Translations under genes and position numbers: made by a program
Notes under the pieces: generated by a model
What the model was told of the DNA's origin: nothing
The model's database searches: none
Seen by the model: only the letters and a program-made list of their open reading frames with translations
IMG/VR virus record: IMGVR_UViG_3300025704_000013
Span: 1-64,000 of that record
Length of the DNA stretch: 64,000 bases
Strand: one strand, 5' to 3'
Source of the DNA: a virus
Part shown: piece by piece, positions 11,201-19,911 of the stretch
Numbering within the stretch: position 1 is the stretch's first letter
How the letters are laid out: each line of letters starts with the position of its first letter

Positions 11201-13846
11201 AACATTAGAAATTCTAGAATCAAGTTGCCCAATATCACGCATCGTGTATCTTCTATTATTTACACGATCTTTAATTATGCCGCCTAAAGTAAACGTATAA
11301 GGAAATAGTGTTAAGTTGAATAGAATCATCGAGTCATCAGGAACTGATGGAAACTTTGGTTTCAAATCAGCTTCACCTTTTAAGATAGAGAAAATACCAT
11401 TTGAACTAACAGTTATTAAATCTTTACGAGCTAGATAAAAATCTAGTTCCATTTCAACGGTACTATAAGGATCTAAAGAGAACCTACCATTTGATGTTTC
11501 AACATACCTAAGGTCTATTACATCGTGTAAGCCTGTTTGTTGGAAAATAGGAATCTCTTCTAAAGGAACCTGTGAATCATCTGCATACTTATAACTGTTA
11601 ACAGTATAAAAATTTCCACTGCCAACAAAATCCCAATGAGTATATGAAATTGTTGTTGCTCCATCTTTTAAACAACGAACTTTTGCTTCCTTATAACTGT
11701 TCTTCCTTTGGCCGTCGTTAACTAGTTCCCATTCAGTTGTATCAACACTAATCAAATGGTAAACACCATCCAATGTTATTCTGTCTCCTACTTTAAACTC
11801 AAGAGGATCTCTAACTGGGTTGGTGACTGGAATTTTAGCAGTTACATCTAAATTAGTAACTGAAGTTTTAACTTTCTTTCCTAGCCTTTCAGAAATATTT
11901 GTTTCAACGCTTGCTAATAATCTAACCGCTTTAGTATTAGCAGAGCCACTATCAAAGTCTGTTAAATCAATAGTTATAATATCGGCTGAACCGGTTCCCA
12001 ATCCGATAATTTCAAAATCGGCGTTTGGCACATGTTGATATGTAACGTTGTTTCCATTATCAACCATTACAACCATATTGGATTTACTCTTATCGATAAA
12101 TCCATTATCTTCAGCTGTAAATGTTACTTTTACTTTATTATCAGCTGGGTCAAGTTGAGCTGTGCCATTTAAAATTCTTTTTTCTGTTCCTTTTAAAGAA
12201 CTCACTGTTTTAACAGTTTGATATGGAAGATTTAAGAATGATGAACTAATATTTGTATCATGTATGCGCTTACCGTTTTTTGGTTCAACGATAAAGTCCA
12301 TAGTTCCTATATCAGTTAACCCTACATTACTTGCTACTGCGATTCGTTTAACATCTTTATATGGTCGACTGGTATTATTAGAACGAGCAATGTCGGTAAG
12401 ATATAGTCTAGCTCTTACTTTGCCATCGGCGTTTTCACCAAGTACCTCAACAGTTGATATTCTACATGTACCTACATCATTAACAAAGTCGTTAACATCT
12501 TCAGTTGACCACATAGTATAAGTTTGAACATTTGCATAATCAAGTGCAGGTAAACCAAAGGATGTATCATCGATGTAACCTTCAACATATGTTCCTAAAT
12601 CTGCAGTGATCGCAGTTTTTAATAACTCGCCATTATTTTTATCTATATATGACTCACGCGCACGACTTGCAAAAAGAGAAATCTGCTCAGGTAGATCTAC
12701 TCTATAACCTTTAACATAAGCAGTTGACGGTTGAATAGTAACAGCATAATCATCGTTAGAATCAGTAACACTTTGATATCCAGCTTCGTTTAAATCTTGT
12801 AATGATTTGTATAATCCATTAAATCTACCTACAGGATTTCCATCTTCGCCATCTCCACCCCAAATATCGCGAACTTCTAAACTAAATGGATCTAAAACAT
12901 AATCACCAGATTCCTCTGATGTTCTTGTTGCAAAAATATCGTTTAGCGGGCTTTCATTATTTTCAACTTTTGTTTCTAAAATAATATTAGAATCTTGAAT
13001 TTCAAGTATAACAATATTAGATAGATCCAGAGTTTCGTCTTTAACGAGAGCTAGATTAAGTGAAATTTGATAACGATCTGCGCCAGGCGCTGCATAGTTA
13101 GGAAACCCATTTGAGTTATCAAGAAGAGTTTGGTCATCATTATAATTAACGGTATCTTCTCTTACAGTTAATATAAGATAGCCGGAATATACAAATTCAT
13201 CGTCATCTAATGCAATCGCTGTAATTTGTTCTTTAACAGGAACACAATTTCCCTTTATGAAAAATATACCATTACTGATACTTGCGCCAACTGCTAAACC
13301 TTGCTTAATAACTCCAGCAATAAAGGATGTATCAATTTCTTTATTTTCAATTGTAATATCAGTCGCACTAAATTCACCGAGGTTTGTATCATCTTCGCTA
13401 ACAGTGTCGGCAGTATAATGAATAAAAAGCCTATATGTTTTACTAGGGTTTTCTGATTCTTCATTAGCTTCTAAAATATCAACTTTGTTTATACTAGCAG
13501 TAAGCGTAGTATTAATCTGTTGTAATTCTATATTAGCTAAATCAGTTGACCATAATTCAAATGTCGATACAAAATCACTAGGTACTTCTACATCGATATA
13601 ACGTAAAGTATCATCAAATGAAGCGCCTCCTCCTACAATAGGAGAATTAGATTGAAACAAACCCTGGCCAAGTTTATCAACCTGGCTTTGCAAAATTGAT
13701 TGTGCCTGATTTAATTCCCTAGCTTGAACACTTTGGCCTGGCTTAAATAAAATTCTTAAATAATTTTTATCTTCAGGCGTTAATCCATTAGCATCAGGTG
13801 TATTAAAGTCGTCATAATAATTTTCCGGATATATTGTAATTGACAT
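8300..13846 (-). CDS. Very large virion structural protein, DUF4815-like (baseplate periphery)
   Basis: 1848 aa, the largest gene here. The N-terminus (YPENYYDDFNTPD, then FKPGQSVQARELNQAQSIL) matches the DUF4815-type start of large baseplate-associated proteins in cyanophages and other marine T4-like phages. The middle is a long beta-rich body. Residues ~1520-1615 carry two TNGGSGY/TNEGEGY modules of a kind repeated in marine phage structural proteins. It directly follows gp8 (1 bp gap), the place of T4 genes 9 and 10, so a peripheral wedge or fibre-anchoring job is likely. Equivalence to a specific T4 protein cannot be shown from sequence reading. Confidence 0.85.
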   Translation of the reverse strand: MSITIYPENYYDDFNTPDANGLTPEDKNYLRILFKPGQSVQARELNQAQSILQSQVDKLGQGLFQSNSPIVGGGASFDDTLRYIDVEVPSDFVSTFELWSTDLANIELQQINTTLTASINKVDILEANEESENPSKTYRLFIHYTADTVSEDDTNLGEFSATDITIENKEIDTSFIAGVIKQGLAVGASISNGIFFIKGNCVPVKEQITAIALDDDEFVYSGYLILTVREDTVNYNDDQTLLDNSNGFPNYAAPGADRYQISLNLALVKDETLDLSNIVILEIQDSNIILETKVENNESPLNDIFATRTSEESGDYVLDPFSLEVRDIWGGDGEDGNPVGRFNGLYKSLQDLNEAGYQSVTDSNDDYAVTIQPSTAYVKGYRVDLPEQISLFASRARESYIDKNNGELLKTAITADLGTYVEGYIDDTSFGLPALDYANVQTYTMWSTEDVNDFVNDVGTCRISTVEVLGENADGKVRARLYLTDIARSNNTSRPYKDVKRIAVASNVGLTDIGTMDFIVEPKNGKRIHDTNISSSFLNLPYQTVKTVSSLKGTEKRILNGTAQLDPADNKVKVTFTAEDNGFIDKSKSNMVVMVDNGNNVTYQHVPNADFEIIGLGTGSADIITIDLTDFDSGSANTKAVRLLASVETNISERLGKKVKTSVTNLDVTAKIPVTNPVRDPLEFKVGDRITLDGVYHLISVDTTEWELVNDGQRKNSYKEAKVRCLKDGATTISYTHWDFVGSGNFYTVNSYKYADDSQVPLEEIPIFQQTGLHDVIDLRYVETSNGRFSLDPYSTVEMELDFYLARKDLITVSSNGIFSILKGEADLKPKFPSVPDDSMILFNLTLFPYTFTLGGIIKDRVNNRRYTMRDIGQLDSRISNVEYYTALSLLEKSAKDKGVYGTDGEERFKNGFIVDGFRGHTVGNISEKYYKCSVKRGEGKLYPYHFGSNLPFDIVDESEIGTDSEFNKTCSTGRVIGFPYKETNYVNQKLGTQFISVQPYETINSSGIMELNPEVDTWVDTKTDPAIETDLFNELNTTISNLAREAGVLGTEWNSWQTNRNTLLSTQSETNILSESSLLLGDERTEVTITDFQRQPFRRGVGITDITTQRTDVFDTSLTTTLSETIESETRRLDQTRTGTFTRLTEDSINKSLGTFLTSVSYKPFMRSRQVWVRVEDLKPNTRYYAFFDDVDVTKYVTRYTGGADVLDFNPNASTNRSFRFYNRRFLRASNGKTWRGQNPQLLISDSDGTLQAVFIVPNTPSLKFASGEKTLKFTDSPRNLESEETSSAIARYISNGLGAVQQESIVSTSVPRLVVRPLRANRSVVRTSITDVSQSVDSSFEEVQISSSTAVNVRRWDPVAQTFFVRDTTGIYASSVDVYFQKRGRANVRAYLVTVENGYPTNKILPGSQRVLKPSQIKTSNNSSIATKFEFKKPVYLNGKTEYAVVIFSVDPSYTVYIAEMGGDKVDLITNQIISKQPAVGSFFTSSNKRTWTAEQNRDLKFKLRRATFKTGRATIKAQARIGGYLDSVEITNGGSGYTTSTTVLISAPQELNSAGVLVDVPDSTAAEAVAVIDANTGAIADIVITNEGEGYISPPTITIEDIGGGEGATAVGYLPTIKFAAANLNQSAMSISGKTSIVNKLTLNNKKYNIQSNTPIELRDVNHSVNAGNAEDTTLDIIIGTSDNRVTPMLEKNGIALEVRSYFIEEKGGYEDEKNTSQYYTKKIALETPSDQVDVYAAINRPTETSEIQFFIKMFDDEDGVRINPDITPSDDNDQNEWWEITPTEPKVVPINSDGKTYSDVLFRKNLEEDTSDIDFTSFIIKAVMWGKNNTDIVTVKDLRIIATA

Positions 13847-13847
13847 T

Positions 13848-15497
13848 TTATAATTGTATAATTAGTTTTAATTCTTCGTTTTGGCCTTCTTCTCTTTGAA
13901 TGCCACTTCGGTTATCCAAAAATAATACACTACCTGAGTCTCTTTCATATGAAGGCTCAAAGAGTTCCTTAATAGTGGTTCCTGTATATTGGCCAACGAC
14001 TTGACTATCTGGAGACTGAAATGTTAGTTGCTCTCCTAGAGGATCTATATCGGTATATCCGAATTTATGATCTGTATAATAATAATATGAAAAATACGAT
14101 AATGGTGATTGAGTGGTATTAGAATCGACAGTCTGAATATAAGCAATTACGCCGCATTGTTTTCCATTTTGCCAAATCTTCCAACCTGGCCCAATTTCAA
14201 TATTATCAATTGATGGGATTATTTGTTGAACTGGATCACCTTCACCTTCTAATTGGAAAAACCGCATTGGCGTAACAAAGTCGTCGTTAAGTATAGGATT
14301 ACCTGCTGTTGATGACAACGGATTTTTAACCAAAGAGATTTGATGATACTTTGTATTATTAGGAACAAACGGCGCAAGACTGGTGTCTGCAAATAATCCA
14401 ACATACCAGCTTGGCAGAGTTTCGCTTTTAATTCCACCGAATCCAGTTAAAGGAGCAATAAGAGGAATTATAACAGCCTCTTGTCTTTCACTAACAGCAG
14501 GCCGCACGTCACTTTCAAGTTGTAATATATTATCGGCATCGCCTGGATTTGTTTCATTAACTAAAAGAGGATCTAAGACAAGCTTGGCTTTACTAAAGCC
14601 CCATGCGGCAATTTCTTGGCTTACTACTCCAGCACCACCGTCTGCGTAATCAATTTCATATGGAAAATTATTATCTTCTTTATAATATTTTACACTAACA
14701 ATTTTAGCAGTATCATTGACAGGATCTGCTGAAAGATCACCCGAATCAATCGTAATTTCTAATGAAACTGTAATTTCTTTAGGATTACCGTTAAGATCTA
14801 ATCCAACCAAAGTACCAGTATAATCATTACTCGTACTTTCGTTCAATAAAGAAGGGTGGCGATAAATATTACCTCCATTAATAACTTTAAAACCATAAAC
14901 GGCTCCAGCAGTAATATCAGAAGATGTCGTTGAAGATATGGTTGGTAGTTGGTCATCCGTAACTGCAATGAACGAACTTGTATTAATTGATGAAAACTGG
15001 TTATATTTTCCTAGGTAAGTCCAATCATATTCTCCTTCACCACTTGTATATAATCCATAATTATTAACCTCTTCGGCCGCGACCGGCGCAAAGGAACCGG
15101 CAACGGTCGCGTCACTTGTTTTACCAATACATAAAAATAGTTTATCATCACCAACTGTAATATAACACGGCTTTAACCCTGTGTCAGGACAACCATAAAA
15201 ACAACTTGGGTCAAATGGATCATAAACTTTATACGAAGATAATACATCATATGGATTTTTAGGAATAACATTAGTGATATTATTACTTGTTATTTTAAAT
15301 AATCCGGTAAGATGCTCAAGAGTTCGTCTTTCATCTCCGAATGTACCGTTTGGAAACGGTGATGCGTCGTTACTGGAAAAAACGTCATCCCATGGATCTT
15401 GTTGACCAATACCTATATAATAATTATTGGTTGCAAAATCGTCCGAAAAAAGTTTTTTCGTATTCTTTCTAAATTGTTCTGTAATAATTGCGGCCAT
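13848..15497 (-). CDS. 8: Baseplate wedge protein gp8-like
   Basis: 549 aa. The N-terminus follows the T4 gp8 plan: an ITEQFRKNTKKLF helix, YYIGIGQQDPWDD (compare the T4 gp8 FITFGRSEPW region), then a Cys-bearing segment (YKVYDPFDPSCFYG) and GEGEYDWTYLGKYNQ, like the VWEYLFEI strand. It is longer than T4 gp8 (about 334 aa), with extra beta-rich insertions. It lies between the gp7-position protein and the DUF4815 protein, matching T4 order 6-7-8. An exact late octamer precedes the ATG by only 6 nt, with no Shine-Dalgarno. Confidence 0.85.
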   Translation of the reverse strand: MAAIITEQFRKNTKKLFSDDFATNNYYIGIGQQDPWDDVFSSNDASPFPNGTFGDERRTLEHLTGLFKITSNNITNVIPKNPYDVLSSYKVYDPFDPSCFYGCPDTGLKPCYITVGDDKLFLCIGKTSDATVAGSFAPVAAEEVNNYGLYTSGEGEYDWTYLGKYNQFSSINTSSFIAVTDDQLPTISSTTSSDITAGAVYGFKVINGGNIYRHPSLLNESTSNDYTGTLVGLDLNGNPKEITVSLEITIDSGDLSADPVNDTAKIVSVKYYKEDNNFPYEIDYADGGAGVVSQEIAAWGFSKAKLVLDPLLVNETNPGDADNILQLESDVRPAVSERQEAVIIPLIAPLTGFGGIKSETLPSWYVGLFADTSLAPFVPNNTKYHQISLVKNPLSSTAGNPILNDDFVTPMRFFQLEGEGDPVQQIIPSIDNIEIGPGWKIWQNGKQCGVIAYIQTVDSNTTQSPLSYFSYYYYTDHKFGYTDIDPLGEQLTFQSPDSQVVGQYTGTTIKELFEPSYERDSGSVLFLDNRSGIQREEGQNEELKLIIQL

Positions 15498-15503
15498 TGT
15501 TTA

Positions 15504-15511
15504 TATTTATA
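15504..15511 (-). promoter_or_regulatory. Late promoter octamer TATAAATA abutting the gp8 start
   Basis: Exact octamer on the minus strand within the 39-bp gap before gp8. Only 6 nt separate it from the ATG, so transcription would begin at or next to the start codon. Confidence 0.7.
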
Positions 15512-15536
15512 CTTTTAATATTTATTTTTTTATTCA

Positions 15537-18500
15537 TTAATTTGAATTACTTTCAGTTGCATACCAACAAATTAATTCTGAGGCAGGACCTGGTTCAAAA
15601 TAAACTAATGAATTGAGATAATCTGAATCTGATATGAAGACATCGTTAGCATTTAAGTCGTCTAAAGCGCTTCCATATTCAACAATATCTTTTATATATT
15701 CTATATTTTTAATATATATTTGATATTGTGCTGTTGATGGAATTTCGTCAAAAAACAATTTTAGTGTATTATTATCTATTGCTTTCCCTTGAACATAAAT
15801 AAGGTCGCCTGTTGATATCTCTCTGGCAGTATACATAATGTTTGAAGATCCAATGTTGTGGTTAATTTCAATTTCATTATTAATTCCATCGCCAATATTA
15901 AATATTCTATCACTTGGCTCAGCATCATAAAATACTGAAACCTTTAAAGAATCTGGAGATAACTCTGGTTTTTCATTAAACGATAGTTCTAAATTATTTG
16001 AATCAACCGTTCGGCCGCTTACCATTATATTTTGTTTAGCGATTAATTCGCTAACGGCAAAAATAACATTTTCATTATTAAGATTATGGTTAACGTTATA
16101 TGTCCAAATACTATTATCTGCTGGCTCAATCGCAGTTCCTGAATTAATTTTAATTGCGCTTGGATTACGAGCCAATCTTAATGTTGAATTAGTGCCAAAA
16201 AGTTGTGGCGCTTGTTGAAATCTAGTTGATTTACTTAAGTTAGATACATCATATCCCCATGATCCACCGCGGATGACTCTATTTGCTTCAGGATTTACTT
16301 TTGCGACACGAAGACCTTTCGACGGGCTCCCGATATTTGCACCGGCAAACTCACGCTCGGGATTTGTCAAGTTGCTTGCAAATAAACCAAAGCTACCGCC
16401 GCGGTATACCCGATTAGCAAGCACGTTATCGTTAGCGCCATCAAAAGTATTCTCCGTATGTTCGTATACATTACCACCTTGTCCCATTGTACCATAAGGA
16501 CTGAGCCCACCAGCCTCTGTGACATCAGCTGGGCTTAAAGGTGTTACACCGGCACCGACAAATACCGCGGTATCATCAACAGTTCCAGATGTTACAGCTG
16601 TTGGAGCACTATCACTGCCTGTTGGATATAACCAATAACCAGCGTTAGTACCGCCACTCTTATAATAAGCGGCTTTATACCACTCATTTTCGTTCGGTAT
16701 AAAGTATTTTGCGTCTTTATGTCTGAATAGATTTTCGCCGTCGGTTTGCCACGCTTCGCCAGAAGTCCAAACCTCAATATTTGTAGAACTGCCAGGTGCA
16801 GTAAAATTATATGCTGGCTGTATACCCTCTCTTTCGTTAAGCCAGTTAACATAACGAGCACATTCGTTCCAAGTTATGTCTGTAGCTGGTTTATTAGCGC
16901 CACGAAGAGGTGAGGTAAGTGTAATCGGTTGAAGATTATTTGCGGGGTCTGCATTATATTCAGCAATGTTACCTTCAGTAATTTCAAACTTACTGATATC
17001 ATATGCATATGATACATCACCATAGCCGGTGGTATCAGCGGCGTTACCCTCATCGCCAATAGTTACAAACGTTAACTCTTCTAAAAGATCTATCGTTGAG
17101 TTAGCGGCATCTTCAATAAATTCATAAGCATTACCACCCTGACCCATAGTACCATATGAACTTAATCCACCTGCTTCATAAACAGATGCCACCGTATCAT
17201 TGATTGGATCTTGGTCAAATACTGCGGTTCCTTCATCGGTTCCACTTGCAACCGCAGTTGGTGGCGTATCGCTTCCTGTTGGATATTCATAATATCCGCC
17301 CAAACCTTCTCCGTTTTTATTAGGATCATAATAAGCAGCTTTATACCATTCATCTTCGCTTGGTATGAAATATCTTGCGTCTTTATGCCTAAACCGATTA
17401 CTAGCAGACCATGAATCTGCTAAAGGCCATAATTCAATAGGGTCGTTATCATTTGAAGTTGTAAAGTTATATGCTTCATGATAACCATATCTTACATTTA
17501 ACCAATTAATAAATCTTGAAAATTGATTAAAACTAAAACCTAAAGGTGAACTATCAGGATCTCCTGAAATAGGCAATGGTGCATCCCACCATAATTCAAT
17601 ATCTGATATTTTAATTTCATATTTTGCTATTTCATAATCATATGAAACTGAACCATAACTGCCATCTGCTGGGTTATTAATATCTTCTATTAATACATAA
17701 TCATTTCCACTTATTATAGTGTCATCTCCATCAAATATTTCAGTGAATCCATTATTAACTGGTTGGTTATTATTAATGGCTTTAAAAATAGTAACATAAT
17801 ACTCATTTTCTTGTGGAACCTCCGAAAATATAAATGAAATTATATTTTCATTAAAAACTTCCCATTGAACAATATAATTTAATTCACCGGTTATAACATT
17901 ATGAATAATTGGTATAACATTCGTTGTGCCTAAATTATGAGTAATTGGTAAGACACTATTAAGCCCATCTCCAAGTTTAAATGAAAGAAAATTTTCTAAA
18001 ATTCCAGACGAGCTTGCTTGCTTAATATAAATTTCATATTGCTCTGAAGAAGGTGGAGTATTAAATTCTAATTTAATATTATTGTCATCTATAACTTCGG
18101 CATATACAAATTGAACAGCGTCACCGGTTGAGATTTCTTTTAGAGCAAAAGCAACATCTGCATAACCAATTCCATGATCAACTATTATTTCGGTATCAAT
18201 GCCATTACCAATACGGCTAGAAAAATCGTTACTTTCTTCGTTATAATATATTGTAACATAATACCCACCAGGAGACGCCGCCGGTTCTTCAGCAAACGTT
18301 AGTCTTAATATATCATTATTAATATAAGTGGCATTAGGTAAAACAAATTCGTTAGTTTCTAAGTCTCTAACAGAGAAAAGTAACTTATCATGCGAAAGGT
18401 TATGACTTATATCTTTAATCCAATATGAAGTGCCATTAATGTCGGTTTCAATAGTGTCACTACCTTCAAAACTTTCAACGTAACCATTAGTAAATTCTGT

Positions 18501-19907
18501 TATATCAACTTTAAAAATATAAGCGCTATATTCAGAAATATTTGGAGCTGAATCAAAATTAAAAACAACAGTATTTAAATCGGTAACCTCAGTATGCGCA
18601 TAAACAGAAAGTTCCCCTGTAATATTATTCTTAAGTAAAGGAACGATATCATATGTATTAAAATTATGTATAACAGATAAAGAAGTATCTATTGAATTAC
18701 CAATTGTAATTTTTTTGCGATCTCCAGCATCAATCACTTCATTTGTATAATCAGCCCAAGCATTAAGATCAACAATAGGAGTTTCATTGGGATCAATAAT
18801 ACAAGTATAGGAACGAGAAAAATCATCAACCGATGTATCATAACTCCAACCGGCAAATCTAGTATTATTATTTTCAACAGTTCTCCCAGGATTAAACTCT
18901 AATTCAGTCCCACCAATTGTATAATCTGAATATCCATCGGTATACGCGCCATGCTCTAGGTATTTACCGATTCCTCTATAAATATCATCCCACCGCTTTA
19001 CTTGGCCATAAGGCTCGTCCGTAATTAAAAGCGATATTGCATATGATGCGTAAATCGCTTTTAGGTTATATTTAGAACATTTAGAATTAATCGTGTTTCT
19101 TAAATATTCAATGTAATGTACGTTACTATTATATAAGACAGTAAATACATAAACCAGTCTTAAATCAATACATGGCTGGAATAAAGGACTATGCTTGCCA
19201 ACCGCTTTTTCCCAATCAATACTTTCCCAAAAATCGCAAGGATCTTCTGGCAGTTCTCCATCTTTTAGATATTTTGTTAATACTCCACACCCGTCATTCC
19301 ACATTGTTTCCAACGCAGTATCTCCACCAATTGCACTAATTGTTAATGCTGTGAAAAACTTTAATCCGGCTGGGTGAACGAATTTTTTAAATTCGCTTTT
19401 CCATTCTGCGGCATCTCGGTTACTACTGATTAAGTATGAAAACTCTTGATATCTATAGCTGTCTCTTAATTTAAATTTATCAGATGATACGGATTTATCA
19501 TTACTTGTATCGAAAATAAAGTCCTTTGGATATATTAAGGTTACAACTTCATTATAGAATATTTTAAAGAATGTATAAACGCTTTCTTCACTACCTCGAT
19601 TAGTATAATAGTTTGCAATTATTTTAAAAAGCCTTTGCCGATCTAATGTTTCAGATTGCGGAATGTTCGGAGCAATAACTCTTTCAATTGCGTCTAAATA
19701 TTTTTCACTTGCTAAATCAATATCATGAGATGATATTAAATTTGAAATTTCAAAGGAGGGTCCTAGTTCAGTATTAAGATGTTTATAATATTCTTTAATT
19801 AAGACTATAAGTTTCTTAGACTCACTTTCAAAAAAGTCAGGAAGAACATCTGATGCAGAATAATTTTCTACAGCCTTTGAATTACCACTAGCTACGCTTT
19901 GAATCAT
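15537..19907 (-). CDS. 1456-aa baseplate/fibre protein with apparently nested FGE (SUMF1) domains
   Basis: The N-terminal ~220 residues (LIVLIKEYYKHLN, then YYTNRGSEESVYTFFKIFYNE) are a known opening of large marine-myophage baseplate proteins, here in the position of T4 gene 7. Next come several repeats with an ITHNLGTTNVIPII-like pattern. Residues ~735-935 form the N-terminal half of an FGE/SUMF1 domain (FIPSEDEWYKAAYY, YGTMGQGGNAYEF). Residues ~940-1205 form a complete second FGE domain (VTIGDEGNAADTTGYG, FIPNENEWYKAAYY, RVYRGGSFG, GLRVAK). Residues ~1207-1250 are an isolated C-terminal half (NRVIRGGSWGYD, LRLAR). FGE and C-type lectin folds in fibres usually bind ligands, so a receptor-binding role is likely. 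Bases in the inner copy look GC-richer than the flanks. Confidence 0.8.
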   Translation of the reverse strand: MIQSVASGNSKAVENYSASDVLPDFFESESKKLIVLIKEYYKHLNTELGPSFEISNLISSHDIDLASEKYLDAIERVIAPNIPQSETLDRQRLFKIIANYYTNRGSEESVYTFFKIFYNEVVTLIYPKDFIFDTSNDKSVSSDKFKLRDSYRYQEFSYLISSNRDAAEWKSEFKKFVHPAGLKFFTALTISAIGGDTALETMWNDGCGVLTKYLKDGELPEDPCDFWESIDWEKAVGKHSPLFQPCIDLRLVYVFTVLYNSNVHYIEYLRNTINSKCSKYNLKAIYASYAISLLITDEPYGQVKRWDDIYRGIGKYLEHGAYTDGYSDYTIGGTELEFNPGRTVENNNTRFAGWSYDTSVDDFSRSYTCIIDPNETPIVDLNAWADYTNEVIDAGDRKKITIGNSIDTSLSVIHNFNTYDIVPLLKNNITGELSVYAHTEVTDLNTVVFNFDSAPNISEYSAYIFKVDITEFTNGYVESFEGSDTIETDINGTSYWIKDISHNLSHDKLLFSVRDLETNEFVLPNATYINNDILRLTFAEEPAASPGGYYVTIYYNEESNDFSSRIGNGIDTEIIVDHGIGYADVAFALKEISTGDAVQFVYAEVIDDNNIKLEFNTPPSSEQYEIYIKQASSSGILENFLSFKLGDGLNSVLPITHNLGTTNVIPIIHNVITGELNYIVQWEVFNENIISFIFSEVPQENEYYVTIFKAINNNQPVNNGFTEIFDGDDTIISGNDYVLIEDINNPADGSYGSVSYDYEIAKYEIKISDIELWWDAPLPISGDPDSSPLGFSFNQFSRFINWLNVRYGYHEAYNFTTSNDNDPIELWPLADSWSASNRFRHKDARYFIPSEDEWYKAAYYDPNKNGEGLGGYYEYPTGSDTPPTAVASGTDEGTAVFDQDPINDTVASVYEAGGLSSYGTMGQGGNAYEFIEDAANSTIDLLEELTFVTIGDEGNAADTTGYGDVSYAYDISKFEITEGNIAEYNADPANNLQPITLTSPLRGANKPATDITWNECARYVNWLNEREGIQPAYNFTAPGSSTNIEVWTSGEAWQTDGENLFRHKDAKYFIPNENEWYKAAYYKSGGTNAGYWLYPTGSDSAPTAVTSGTVDDTAVFVGAGVTPLSPADVTEAGGLSPYGTMGQGGNVYEHTENTFDGANDNVLANRVYRGGSFGLFASNLTNPEREFAGANIGSPSKGLRVAKVNPEANRVIRGGSWGYDVSNLSKSTRFQQAPQLFGTNSTLRLARNPSAIKINSGTAIEPADNSIWTYNVNHNLNNENVIFAVSELIAKQNIMVSGRTVDSNNLELSFNEKPELSPDSLKVSVFYDAEPSDRIFNIGDGINNEIEINHNIGSSNIMYTAREISTGDLIYVQGKAIDNNTLKLFFDEIPSTAQYQIYIKNIEYIKDIVEYGSALDDLNANDVFISDSDYLNSLVYFEPGPASELICWYATESNSN

Positions 19908-19911
19908 TTAA

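Noticed and set aside
16160-17705. A complete diversity-generating retroelement
   Set aside because: No reverse transcriptase, accessory Avd-type gene or template repeat is present in the window; only the target-like fold is seen.
18970-18985. TATAAATA on the plus strand inside the 1456-aa minus-strand gene
   Set aside because: It is antisense and mid-gene with no plus-strand ORF after it. It shows that the octamer also occurs by chance in this AT-rich DNA, so only gap-located sites were called.
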